Assembly: GCA_947095585.1 (NCBI GenBank) | Contig: OX352762.1 | Coordinates: 8,349,969-8,413,968, forward strand | DNA length: 64,000 nucleotides | Source of the DNA: Nephrocerus scutellatus | Taxonomy: Eukaryota; Arthropoda; Insecta; Diptera; Pipunculidae | Reading direction: 5' to 3' | Shown: one piece after another, positions 1-10,854 of the stretch | Position numbering within the stretch: the stretch's first letter is position 1 | Layout: each line of letters starts with the position of its first letter | Made by a program: the position numbers and the translations under genes | The notes under the pieces: generated by a model | What the model was told of the DNA's origin: nothing | Seen by the model: only the letters and a program-made list of their open reading frames with translations | Database searches by the model: none

Positions 1-480
1 GCAGAAATTGATATGGGAGCCCCTCGATCCTGGGCCATTTTTTTTTATTGTAGGAGAAAATCATCGAAACAAACATTTGACATCAGATGTTAAAATTGAA
101 AAAGCTCAGATCATTTTATTCTGAGCACTTAGAGCAACAAGAAACACGAACATTTATCTTGAGAACTCTTTGACTGCTCTGAACTAATTTATGAAAACGC
201 CAAATGACAGAATATTGTGAAAACTTGTTGTTCTTCTGTAAGTTGATATCGACAACAAAAAAAACGACATCAATAAAAATACAATTCAGTAAATAAAAAT
301 GTAAGTTGAAGTAAGCATAAAACATGTATGTCTCGTTTCATTTGCTGGGTTCATTTGTGCGTGCGCTAAGATTTCTCTCTCTCTCTCCACCACCACCAAA
401 ACCATGCAGCGCAGCCGACTGCGCAGCACACACCGCACACAGTCCATAAAGGGCGACGAATATCTGATGCCAGTACAGAT
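1..480. other. AT-rich edge region with repeat fragment
   Basis: The first 40 bases (GGGAGCCCCTCGATCCTGGG context) resemble the GGGGCCC/CTCGGACC units of the 32.2 kb repeat. A CT-rich patch near 372-390 and a segment at 408-455 resemble 32120-32155. No gene is recognisable. Confidence 0.4.
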
Positions 481-499
481 ATTTAAAAAATGTATAAGG

Positions 500-875
500 A
501 CCTTGCGGCCGAACCCGGGACCCGATCACTACCAAATTTTCGAAAAAGTATTGTTTATTGGATATACACATGTGTGTAAAATTTGAAGAAAATCGGGTAA
601 ATTTTTTAAAATTTTTGTTTGGGAGCCCCCCGACCCCGCAGCCCGAGGGACCTCAAAATTTAATAGAAAGTGTTGTCTCCGGAAATACGCAAGTGTGCAA
701 AATTTCAATAAAATCGGGCCATGGGAAGTGGGTTAAAAATTGATCGCAAGAATCCACGACAGACGACCGACCGACGACCGACCGACGACCGACCGACGAC
801 CGACCGACGACCGACCGACGACCGACCGACGACCCACGGGCAAGTGAAGTTAATATAGAGAATTTAAAAATAATT
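500..875. repeat. dispersed repeat with embedded 11-bp tandem array
   Basis: About two units of a roughly 120-bp motif (ACACATGTGTGTAAAATTTG and AAATCGGGTAAATTTTT) are followed by an 11-bp array (GACGACCGACC, about seven copies, 757-835) and a conserved terminal block CACGGGCAAGTGAAGTTAAT. The same motif and terminal block recur at 31935-32930. The layout (repeated unit, microsatellite, fixed end) is typical of non-autonomous Helitron-type elements, but I see no diagnostic Helitron terminus. Confidence 0.6.
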
Positions 876-1945
876 ATTATAAGTAATATTTTGAGATATT
901 TCTCACTTAGACTTTGGGCGATTATTCATTAATTTTGTTTTTTGGGCGATTTGGTAAAAATGTCCAATATTTTTGGCGATTGTTCATTGAATTTCTGGTT
1001 TAATTATTATTAGAAAAACAAATTATTATAAATTATATTTTGAGATATTTTTCCCTTTTATAGGTACATAATAATAATTTTGTTTTTTTTTTAAATTTCT
1101 TGTGATGTAAAAATGCCCAATTTTTTTTTCTTTGAAATTTTCCATTTAATTTCTGGGTAAAACCCCATATTGATCGATTCAATAATTTTAATTTTAGGCA
1201 ATTTTTTTAATTTTTTGAGCAATTTCTCACTATGTCCAATATTTTTGGGCGATAGTTAATTGAATTTTTGGATTTTTCAAGAAAATAACAATAATCATTA
1301 TAAATAATATTTTGTACGATTTTTCACTTACCCTTTGGGCGATTATTATTATTTTTTTTTATCAAGTTTTATTATGAAAAAAAACGCCCAATATTTTATT
1401 TTAGTCTGACTATTGTTAATTTTTTGTTTTTGGGTGATTATTTGCATATTAGCGAACAGAATTTATAAGAAACGTTTTTTCTTATACAGAGCTAGTATAT
1501 ACATAAATACTTGTATGTCAAAAGGTACACAAAATACTTATTCGTATATAACTACAACAAGTCTTACTTCCTAATAATAATTGATCACCTTTGGGTTATA
1601 GAATTTAACGTGAGCCGTTTACGGTTCACGTTTTTATTTTCATTTTAAAAAATAAATAACAAAAACCACTGCCAATATGCCATTCGTCATTAAATCAATC
1701 AAAAATAATAAAGAAAACCGCATGAACAACTTAAGGTCTATTAAAGTATTTAGTTTATTGTTGAATATTGTGGAAAATCTTGATTGAAAACAAATACATA
1801 ACCGTAGTTGTGGTGTTGAAAACTATGCCACTTTAATTTATTGTCATTTTAAGTTATTGCAATTGGGGATTACGAGATAAGCCCACACCAAACTAACTTA
1901 CTATCTTATGATGTTGTGTAACTTGTGTTCCATGCGTCACTTGTA
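876..1945. other. AT-rich sequence, no gene
   Basis: Low-complexity AT-rich DNA with loosely repeated TTTTGGGCGATT phrases (about 915-1440). One hairpin lies at 1607-1632. No coding, RNA or clear mobile signature. Confidence 0.5.
1607..1632. repeat. 11-bp inverted repeat (hairpin)
   Basis: AACGTGAGCCG and CGGTTCACGTT flank a 4-base loop, with one G-U pair, followed by a T-rich run. It could form a stable RNA or DNA hairpin. No association with a gene is visible. Confidence 0.5.
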
Positions 1946-1949
1946 AGGC

Positions 1950-2250
1950 ATCATCATGTTAGGCTCTATAAACGCGGTTTAGTCCTGGCCTTCCGTAAAA
2001 TATATCTCAACGTTCCAAATTTCTAGTTTGGTATCTCTAAACTCCCCAGACGTCTTGGTTTAAGCGATCCCGATAGCTTTCTTTATTTTGCTGACTAAAA
2101 AACTCACCCCGGAATTCGGCCAGGGTATCTCCTGCATTGCTGCTATGTCACATGATATCGGATATCGGATGCTTTGCAGCTCGACCGCTATACAGTATGC
2201 GCGTACGTTCCATGAAAAAATTCTTAAATCGTTTAGTCGGACATTAAAAA
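1950..2250 (-). mobile_element. family R (RTE) relic, internally deleted
   Basis: On the minus strand, 2250-2110 matches the endonuclease start region of other family R copies (MNVRSLYRA-like reading, compare 15355-15490). 2060-1950 matches the degenerate RTE 3' end ending near CATGATGATGCC. The whole reverse-transcriptase region is missing. Confidence 0.55.
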
Positions 2251-2439
2251 GATCTTTTCGATCAAGAAATTAACTTGTCATAGGCTTAGATTCCAAGTCG
2301 AAAACAACAAAAGAAGGTGAATAAGTTAGAAAAGCAAGAGAAATTCTATAGATGATCTTGGGAATCGAGGATCATGCAATTAAAATAAGTCATAAAAAAT
2401 ATGTTTTTTAGTTGTCCGACGAAAACGCAGTTCACATAG

Positions 2440-4190
2440 GAGGAAGTTTTTTTTAACAATGTACACACGCTAAAGGGATTTGCACCCTTGCGTGGGCGTT
2501 AGGAAAAGATTAGATATCTATTGACGTATTTCTTAAAAGACTGCAGCGGAAACATAGAATCAGGCAATAAATTCAACATAACTATTGTGGGGCTAAAGAA
2601 GGAACCTCTGAATTGGTTATGAGGTACGAATTTAGGCTTAATGGTGGATCTGTGGGCTCAAGTTGATGGGTATTACGGATGGGTTCGAGAATGGGCGGGA
2701 TGCATCTGGATATTCCTTTTGAACACCGCTTCTGTAAAGGCGATAGAACAGTGACAAACATTCCTACGATGTTCAAGCGATTTGATTATTTTCGTAATAT
2801 TAACGTCACCAATAAGTTTTTAAGCGCGGCTCTGAATTCTGTCTAGTAGATGCAATGTGGTCTTTGGGGCACCTGCCCAGACAATGCAGTTGTATTTAAG
2901 ATTAGGCCGAATATATGCCTTTTAAATAGTAGCCAGATCTGATGGAGTGAAGTACATCTTGCACTGTTTTAGGAAACCCAAACATCTCGCAGCATTCTTG
3001 ACGATGGCAATTATGTGGTCATTCCAAAGAAGCTTGTTGTTGACTCACATACGGAGAATTGCGAATTTTTTCAGTTTCTTTGATGCAAGATCCATTCATG
3101 AATAAAGGTTGGGGATTTAAATTACTCTTGGACGACAGAACAAGATCATTAATGAAAATGAGAAAGAGTGCCGGAAACAAACGGGAGCCTTGGGGAATAC
3201 CGGAATTGATGCGGTGATTCAAATCCAATGAAAATGTCCAATACGACCTGGATTGAACGGTCAGAATGGTAGTTACTAGTCCAATCAAGCAAGGCCTTAT
3301 CAATTCTATGGGCATTCATTTTCGACAAAAGACTTTGATGCCAGACTCTGTCAAATGCCTTGGATATATCGAGTAAAAAAACTTTGCTTTTACCAAAGTT
3401 GTGAATAGACTGGTTCCACTTTTCGGTGAGATATGCCATCAGGTCACATTTAAAACGTTGCCTACGAAAACCGTACTGCTTGTCGCTAAAGATTTCACGT
3501 GATTCAAGGTATTGTTTAAGCTTACGATTGATCGGCGTTTCCATGAACTTAGAAAGTATAGATGTTAGCGCGGTCGGTACCAGGAAAGAGATGACATGAT
3601 GGTTTTTCAAGAATAGGCTGGATGAAGGCTGTTTTCCAATTCCTTGCGACGGTTCCAGAAGTATAAGAGAAATGGAAAAGCTTGCGCAGTGACAACCCAA
3701 ACGTTTAAGAACATCTCTTCAAAACAATAGCAGGATTGATAGTATTCCCGCTATAGCAGATTTATGAATGTTGAGATCATTTAATACTCTAACCACTTGA
3801 CGAGTACGAAAGTAAATCTGTCCCATAGAGGACTCTTGCAAGTACCGGCGGCGACAACGCGCTATCTGGTTTCATGGAGCTAGCTGCGAAATGTGAAGCA
3901 AGCAGATTGGCTTTTTTATAGAGCTGACAGTTGGAATGTCATTGTGAATGAGCGTTGGAATTGAAGACGAGGTAGTATTTTTAATTCGTTTCACAAATGA
4001 CTCAAAATGTATACATCCTTTGGGACCTTGAAGTATTTTCTGTCTCAGTTTCTGGTCAAAGCCGAATTTGACTCGTCTAAGGTAGGCATATAGCAATCAT
4101 TTCTGACTCGTCTAAATTTGGTTCAGTTTTCCACAGTGGAGTTTTGTTCATATAACCGAAAGCATACCGCCCGGCTCCTAGAAGCCATTT
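2440..4190 (-). mobile_element. family J (Jockey/CR1-like) LINE relic
   Basis: Minus-strand reverse-transcriptase pieces include [20 protein letters not shown] (motif A), a fingers segment ALTSILSKFMETPINRKLK and a degraded [19 protein letters not shown] block, interrupted by frameshifts and stops. An upstream portion (RRVKFGFDQKLRQKIL) extends to about 4100. The 3' tail at 2440 ends in an A-rich run. It is about 80-90% alike by eye to 30800-31930 over the tail region. Confidence 0.8.
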
Positions 4191-4482
4191 TGCAGCTTAA
4201 ATCATACCAAGCATTATCCTTCGATTTGATATACTTAATCTTGGAAGGTATAAATTATCTCATCGTATCGTATCGGATCAGCTCTTTCTACTTTTAAACT
4301 TTTTGCTTTGGTCTGGTAGCATTCCAAATTATAACTAACTTATTGCGAGGAAATATCGGGTATTTGTACTTAATTAACAATTTCGAGAAGGTTCTATTCT
4401 TAATTAGAAAACCCCCTAGCTAATACCAGAACATGCTGGTATAATTTCCCTTTACAAAGTTTTGCATACAATATTTCTTATA

Positions 4483-4775
4483 ATAATAATATTCGGCGCG
4501 ACAGACCATTGTGGTCCAAGGCCTAGCTTATTGCGACCATTTGTGGTGCGCATGTATATTTTTGGATACAAATGGAAGGGACCTACAATTTAAGGCCGGC
4601 GCTTACGGCGAATAAGAGAAGCTTTCCGTGGCATGTTATTGCACTCGACACGTTTGTCAACCATTCGCGTGAGGTGGGACACCATGAAAAATAATTTTTG
4701 CTGTTACTGGGATTCGAACCATGAATCTCCTGCTCAGTAGCCACGCGCTTTTCCACTGAGCCACGGCGCCCACTA
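4483..4775 (-). mobile_element. tRNA-derived SINE, copy 1
   Basis: Read on the minus strand, the head at 4772 gives a tRNA-like box A (TGGCTCAGTGGAAAAGC) and box B (GGTTCGAATCC), followed by a body with TTGGACCACAATGGTCTG and a short ATT-repeat tail. It is flanked by AATATTTCTTATA (4470-4482) and AATATTTCCTATA (4776-4788), a 13-bp target-site duplication with one mismatch. The body matches copies at 15.8 and 36.7 kb. Confidence 0.82.
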
Positions 4776-4788
4776 AATATTTCCTATA

Positions 4789-5655
4789 CTGAGCCTTAAA
4801 ATACGCCCAGATTTTTTGCAATACCTTAATTCTAATACGAGTATGTACAGTGCGAAACAAAAGATTTCTGTTCTTCTGTTACAGAAAAAAGAAGATTTTG
4901 CGTTGTTGGCTTAAAATTCAAATGAATAATTCGTATTACCATCAAGCCGGATCTGACTTTTGATTTTTATTTGTTTTAGTTTTTTTCTTCTTTACTTTTG
5001 CCTTAAAGTTTGTGTTTATTTTTTATATAAATTGAACTGACTCCTGTCATTTTTTTAAATAATACATTTGTAGCCCAATATTTTGTTATATGAAAAACAA
5101 TTATCAATTGCAACAAATTCCATATTGTCCATATTGTCTATATTGTGCAGAAACTTTGAGGGAAACTGACTGTAAGACACAATCTCGTTAACTCAATGTC
5201 GTATATTAATATCACCATTGAGAACATAATGACAATAATGTTATTGAACAACAAATTAATCATTATCATTAGTGGATAACAACTAAAGAATAATGTACAC
5301 CGTTCACTATATAAGAAACCGCGCTACAAGGTCTCTGTACACTCAAAATCATGTTTCAAGGCTTTTGTATTTTGCACTTCAGATTCCAATTGCTGGCACA
5401 CTGTAAATGCGATTAACATAACAAATTACTTAATTTAATTAAATTACTGAAAAGATAATAAATTGGATTTGCAAACGTTTGAATCCAATTTCTCTGAGGA
5501 GGACACAAACTTTTCTATCTAATTCCAATTCTTAGCTTCTGCCACAGGTTGAAAATGACTCATTATTCTATTATTTTGACTTAGTCATTTTCAGTGATAA
5601 AATTAACTTATAGTTAATATAGTTCAAAGTTCCATAAGCTTGTCGACTATTTCAA
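4789..5655. other. no recognisable feature
   Basis: AT-rich sequence without long open frames, tRNA-like boxes or repeats that match elsewhere in the window. Confidence 0.4.
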
Positions 5656-5659
5656 AGCC

Positions 5660-6010
5660 CTAGATTCAAAAGCAAAGGAAGCAGCGTGGAAATGCAAGAG
5701 CAAAACTGTATATAAAATCAATAAAGTGCTGGAAGGTTGTCATCTCTCTAGCCAACATCCGGTGAAAGGTTTAGAAGATTCCGTTCTCTTTTCGGATGAG
5801 GATCAGCTTAAGCAATGGAAGAAGAATTTTGCTACATAAACTGAGCTGTCCTAAGCAACAATTCCGAATTCGCTCATCCCCTTCCAGTAAATGTGAGATC
5901 GCTACAGCGATAAACGCGCTAAAGAACAACAAAGCATTAGAACTAGATGGTTTTCCCACAGAACTCCTGTGCCATACGCTCTACCAGAAAATGTTAAACT
6001 TATACCTTTT
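5660..6010 (+). mobile_element. family W LINE fragment (start of reverse transcriptase)
   Basis: Frames read SDEDQLKQWKKNF and EIATAINALKNNKALELDG, matching the better copies at 28130-28320 and 45140-45360. Frameshifts are present. It ends abruptly at about 6010 against a minus-strand family L fragment. Confidence 0.7.
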
Positions 6011-6011
6011 A

Positions 6012-6740
6012 TAAAATGAGGGTTAATAAGTTGAACTTTATATTTCCTGGTGAATAGGACAAGCTTAGTTTTGTAAGGATTTACACCTAAACCACAGCGA
6101 TCTGCCCAGCAAGTTAGCTTGTTGAGAGCATTTTGCAGGAGTTCCTTTAAGGTATTCGGGTATTTTCCTTAGACGGCAATAGCAACGTCATCCTTCGGCA
6201 TACCAGCAGTTAATTCACCATGGAGGGGGCCCAGGACTCCACCTTGTGGGTTCCCCTGGCAGACGACACGCCCAGTTTTTAATTTATACTCCGACTTGTG
6301 ACCAGAAGATTAATCAATTCGTCAAACTAGTCGTCCACCCTCAAAGTCGACAGCGGATGTGTTGACGTTGTTAAAAGCGCCTTCAATGTCTAGGAATACC
6401 ACCATTTTGTACTCCTTGTGGTGAATTGAATGTTCAATAGAATGTATCAGTGTGTGCAGAGCTGTTTTTACAGACTTACCTTTACAATACGCGTGCTGAT
6501 CTGTAGACAGGAGTCTTTTTTCAATGCGTGTGCATGTGTAGGTATCGACCAGTCTTTCCAGTGTCTTTAACAGGAATGACGAAAGACTGATTGGTCTGAG
6601 ATCCTTTGGACTAGCATACGAGCATTTGCCGGCTTTGGGTATGAAAACCACGTTTACTTCTTTTCATAAAACTGGAATATCGACCACATCGAGAAAACTC
6701 TTTAGAATTGTTTCCTCCACTTAGGCAGGCACAAGAATTC
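6012..6740 (-). mobile_element. family L (I/LOA-like) reverse-transcriptase fragment
   Basis: Minus-strand peptides FIPKAGKCSYASPKDLRPIS, LERLVD and VVFLDIEGAFNNV (fingers and motif A) are followed by degraded GVLGPLHGELTAG and GLGVNP-like palm and thumb pieces towards 6012. Stops and frameshifts show that it is dead. Confidence 0.75.
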
Positions 6741-6744
6741 TGGA

Positions 6745-7230
6745 TTCTGGATTCTGGAATCTGATTCAGATTTTTATTGTTTTTCAGTTAACTCTTAAAA
6801 AACTTATCAAACATCAATATGTGAGCAGTGTTGTGTTTAGAGTTTTAACATTAGTCGGATGACAAAAAACGAGACAAAAATTACCGCATTATAAAACTAT
6901 TAGGTGCATACCAATTTACTATGCAATAAAAAGCAATAGTCCCTTTAATTACTCTCGTTTGATATTAACAAGATTTTTCATTAAAAAAATGTATGTGGAT
7001 GGTATTTAGATGAATTCAAAAGACTTAAGAAACGAACTTGACAGTGATCCAGTGAGAAAGGTTTTTTGATTTGGGACGCCAATTTTTTTCAATAGAATTT
7101 TGATGTAATTACTATACGTGAAGTTGGATGCGGTTTGTGTGATCTTTCAAATCAAATCGTTGAAAACTCAACCATTTTTTTTAAATTATCCAAATTGTTT
7201 TATCAAATATCCAGGTTTGTTGCGACAACT
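6745..7230. other. AT-rich spacer
   Basis: No gene or repeat recognised. It leads into the mariner relic that becomes readable near 7235. Confidence 0.35.
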
Positions 7231-7234
7231 TTAC

Positions 7235-7815
7235 GAGTCCTAATCATTCTCAGCGACAAAACCGATTTTTTGCTCAATGGCCTCTTTAATAAGAGAAGTT
7301 GTTACTTTTGGACAAGTTAGAAATCCTAAGCCACTCATGAAATGCCATTACACCCAGTAAAACTGTCTGCTTGGTGCGGCTTTCATGCTGGAGGTAACAC
7401 CCTTTTCTCTAAAGATCCCAACAACGAAGTCACAATCAATGGATATCGCCACCGGACCAACTATTTTGATATAAATTGGAAGAGGTTGACACAGCGCATA
7501 CGTGGTTTCATCAAAAAAGCACGACATAGCTGGCCATAGAATCTAGTTATAGAAGTCGTAGTTCGATGAACGTGTTTTTTTTATATGTAGAAGTGGACCT
7601 GTCCATTGGCCGCCTCGATTGTGTGATGTGACCTATTTATATATACACTTTTTTTTGCGATTTCAAGTCTATGGTCTATACCAATAAGTCAAAGACTTTA
7701 GACAACCATCGAATGCCAAAATATCCGGCTTATCGCCCGATTTATATTGGAAAAGTCATGAACAATTGGGTGCAGCGAGCGCATTTTCTAGTGTAGGCAT
7801 TTCCGTGAAGGATTT
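7235..7815 (+). mobile_element. mariner-like transposase relic
   Basis: Broken plus-strand frames read ILSDKTDFLLNGLFNKRS (around the first catalytic-Asp region, SDEAHF in intact members), MPLHPVKLSAWCGFHAGG, GPVHWPPRLCDVTYL (region of the second Asp) and KVMNNWVQRAHFL near the end. These follow mariner transposase in the right order, with stops and frameshifts. No terminal inverted repeats were found. Confidence 0.75.
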
Positions 7816-7864
7816 CTGAATAGATGTTTTATTTATATTTTATTTAGTTATTCTTCTTTCTTTC

Positions 7865-9350
7865 CTTTAATCCGCGGGGGAGCATAGGGCTTCTACAAAC
7901 GCCCGCCAATGAACTTCTGAGGTTTCAAAAGACGCCACTCTGTCCCCTGGGATCTTGCTTCCTCTTCTATTGTTCTTTTCCATGTCTTGCCAGGACGGCC
8001 AATTCGGCGGCTTCCTTGTGGATTCCAGTATAGCGCTAGGTTCGTAATATCGTCCGCCTGGCTTTCTCAAATTGTGGCCAATCCAGCTCCATTTTCGTCG
8101 TATGATGGTGATCGCGATTGCTTCCTACTGCACTACTCTCCACAAGTCTTGATTGGTGATAATATCCAGCCATCTTATTCTGAGTATCCTCCTTTAGCAC
8201 TTATTGACGAAGACTTGGAGGTGCATCGTGATTGATTCTGTGACTTTCCACGTTCCACGTTTCGCAGCCATACAAGAGTACTGCGAGAATGTAAGATCTA
8301 AAGATCGTTAGCTTCAGATTCCGGGAGATTTGCGAAGAATTTCAGATATTATTTAGCATTTAGCTGAACGGTCAACTTGCGGATCCCTATACTTCCACGA
8401 TAATGCGCTTCGCTCGGCACCAGAGGCCGCGTTTAACTCTGCCAACCACTAGGTGGTGGTCGCTGTAGATGTCAGCTGCTCTTCGGGTTCTAACGATGCT
8501 CGCCACTTGCGGCTTATATCGGTGTGATCAATCTGGCTGTTGTACATGTGATCAGCAGAGGTCCAGGTGGATTTATAGATGTTTTTTTGGGGAAAAACTG
8601 GGCGTCCAATAATTAGGTTGCGATCAGAACATAGATCAGCAAACCTTTCTCCGTTGTCTTTGCCGTTGCCATGACATGTTCCCAATCACTGTTGTCGCTA
8701 CCTACTTTTGCGTTAAGGTCGCCCATCAAAATAACGATGTCACTCTTCCGTAGTTGTACTAATGAATTATTTAGGCGCAAGTTAAACGTGTCTTTTTCTT
8801 CAGACGATCTTGTAATGATCTTCTCGCGACTTTAGAGAGTAGAAATCCCACTCCATTTGCATGGTATTCTCCTGCATGCTTCCCCGAAAAAATTAGAAAC
8901 TCGCCGGTAGATATTCGTTTTTCCCCCACTCCAGGCCATATCACCACACTAAGAACAAGAATCTCTAGATCTCTAGATGGTATTTACGAAATTCTTTTGT
9001 TAATTGTGCAAACGTTGTTGTCTTGACCAGCGTGCGAATCTTTTAAGTTCCAAAACGTGTCCTTTTCCGTTGTCCAAAGGTCATTGCTGATAAATTCGAT
9101 ATGTATCCGAGGCTTGTATTAGTTTCAAGAATCACTCAGTTGAGTGGTGATTGTCCAACCGCAACCTAGGTCGACATGAGTGACACGACGTCTTATTAAG
9201 GCCCGACCCAAACTAATACAAATCGGATTGAGTACCGAAATCGTTCACTTGGTTTGGCCGAGTTTCCAGTGACGCGACGTGGACGCATAAGGTAGCAGTT
9301 GTGATGCGAGAGGCTAAGGACATGACTGTCTATAATCGCGTCATCAACAC
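7865..9350 (-). mobile_element. family W-type LINE relic lacking reverse transcriptase
   Basis: Minus-strand order: an endonuclease segment (CSDRNLIIGRPVFPQKN, STWTSADHMYNSQIDHTDISR; 8685-8449) is joined directly to the C-terminal region (LRRILRI-like, RRKWSWIGHNLRKP, then SEVHWRAFVEALCSPAD; about 8340-7870). The reverse-transcriptase core that should lie between is absent, so this is an internally deleted copy. The 5' portion above 8700 is degenerate. Confidence 0.75.
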
Positions 9351-9359
9351 CATTTGTTA

Positions 9360-10840
9360 TTAATTGCCGTAAATGCTAATTTAACCCAAAATTAAGATTT
9401 CTTTTATGTCTCAAAACGCTATTTAAAAAACAAAAAATGGGTTCTTAATTACAAAGTATGTAATAAAGAATCAATTGCGGCAACTCTATTGAAATAGTAT
9501 TACATTCAAACATACTTAACCAAAAGTTATGTTCCTTGGCTGTAACATAACGCATCAAAGGCAAATGTTAAAGTTTCTGTCTCCATGTAAACACTATTGA
9601 GATGCAAATTCTGCACAATCTAAATAGCACCTAAATATATTCAATCGAAAATTCATTTTGATAGTGCGAGCGACAGGCCTTACTTTTTGGAACTCGGACA
9701 AAAAGTTAAAAAAATTAAAAATAATCTCTTCCTGTCTTGATTGCCACATTTTCGGACACCAAGCAAGAAACGTAAACTTTTCTCTTAAACGGAGCATTTC
9801 TTGTTGCAATGAAAATAAAATCTAAGTGAACCTAAGTGAGGTAAGATAATGACTGTCGATGAGTTGGAAAAAAAATATTAACAACTAAGTGGATCACTCT
9901 ATAATTTTCCATCGTCCATACATCTATTTGAATATACACAGACATCACTTAACATCGACATATTTTCTTATTGATGCGTTACAATGTAAATTGACTTTAA
10001 AATGTCTTACCTATGTTCAGATGCTTGCAATTATGGTGAAAACATCATCAAAAGGGTTTAAGGTGCAGTCTGGTATTTACCCCATATTTCATTACTCATT
10101 GTCATCAGCATACACAAACACACAATCGATTATGCAACGCTCACAGATTACGCACAGATGCCAGTGATTGGATTTGGTCGAATGTGATTCAGACCCTAAC
10201 CAATTACCATACAATAATAGATGACAACTTGGTTTTTGATTCCAGTGTGAATGATTCCTCATTATTGAAGTCGTTAACACATAACAACAATAATTTTCAT
10301 GTCGACGAATGTAACAATAAACCTCCATAGGTGAGTCTGGTGGCGTTTCATAATTCCATGGCGTATATCAATCCGCTGTTTGAGGTTATTATTTGTTTTT
10401 TTTTTGATTTTTTTTATTCTTTCGTTTTGTTTGTGTTGAAATTTCACTTAGGTAAATAAATTTCGGAATATTTTTCGTCGAACTAGCCCAATCAAGCTGA
10501 TCGGATTGAGTAATCTACTTCAAGGGCAAACGTTTGGCTTTACCTGTTCACTATTTCTTCTGTTTACAATTTTACAATTTTTCTTTAAATAATAAATAAG
10601 CTATTTTGGATTTTATATAGAGCGCGTACATCATGTGAGCAAGTTTTGGAGAAGTGAAACTTTTTTGTCAGCTCAATTGATATACAAAGTAAACAAAAAT
10701 ATATCATCGTATTGCCCAAACACAGGAAATTCAACCGGTCAGATGCATAATTATTGTTAATATTTTAATAACTTACATAATAGCATAATATATAGGTGCA
10801 GTTGTTAGATGTTAGTTTGTAACATACATTCCAGCTGAGG
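9360..10840. other. no recognisable feature
   Basis: AT-rich DNA with only short chance frames. A GTTTTTTTTTTGA-like run near 10390 and nothing that matches another part of the window. Confidence 0.4.
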
Positions 10841-10854
10841 TATAACTCAGCACG

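Noticed and set aside
757..835. CRISPR-like array
   Set aside because: The 11-bp units are directly adjacent without spacers and lie in an animal genome; it is a simple minisatellite.
4703..4772. Possible tRNA gene on the minus strand
   Set aside because: Box A and B are present but the arms do not pair as a tRNA, and the unit is flanked by a SINE body and target-site duplications.
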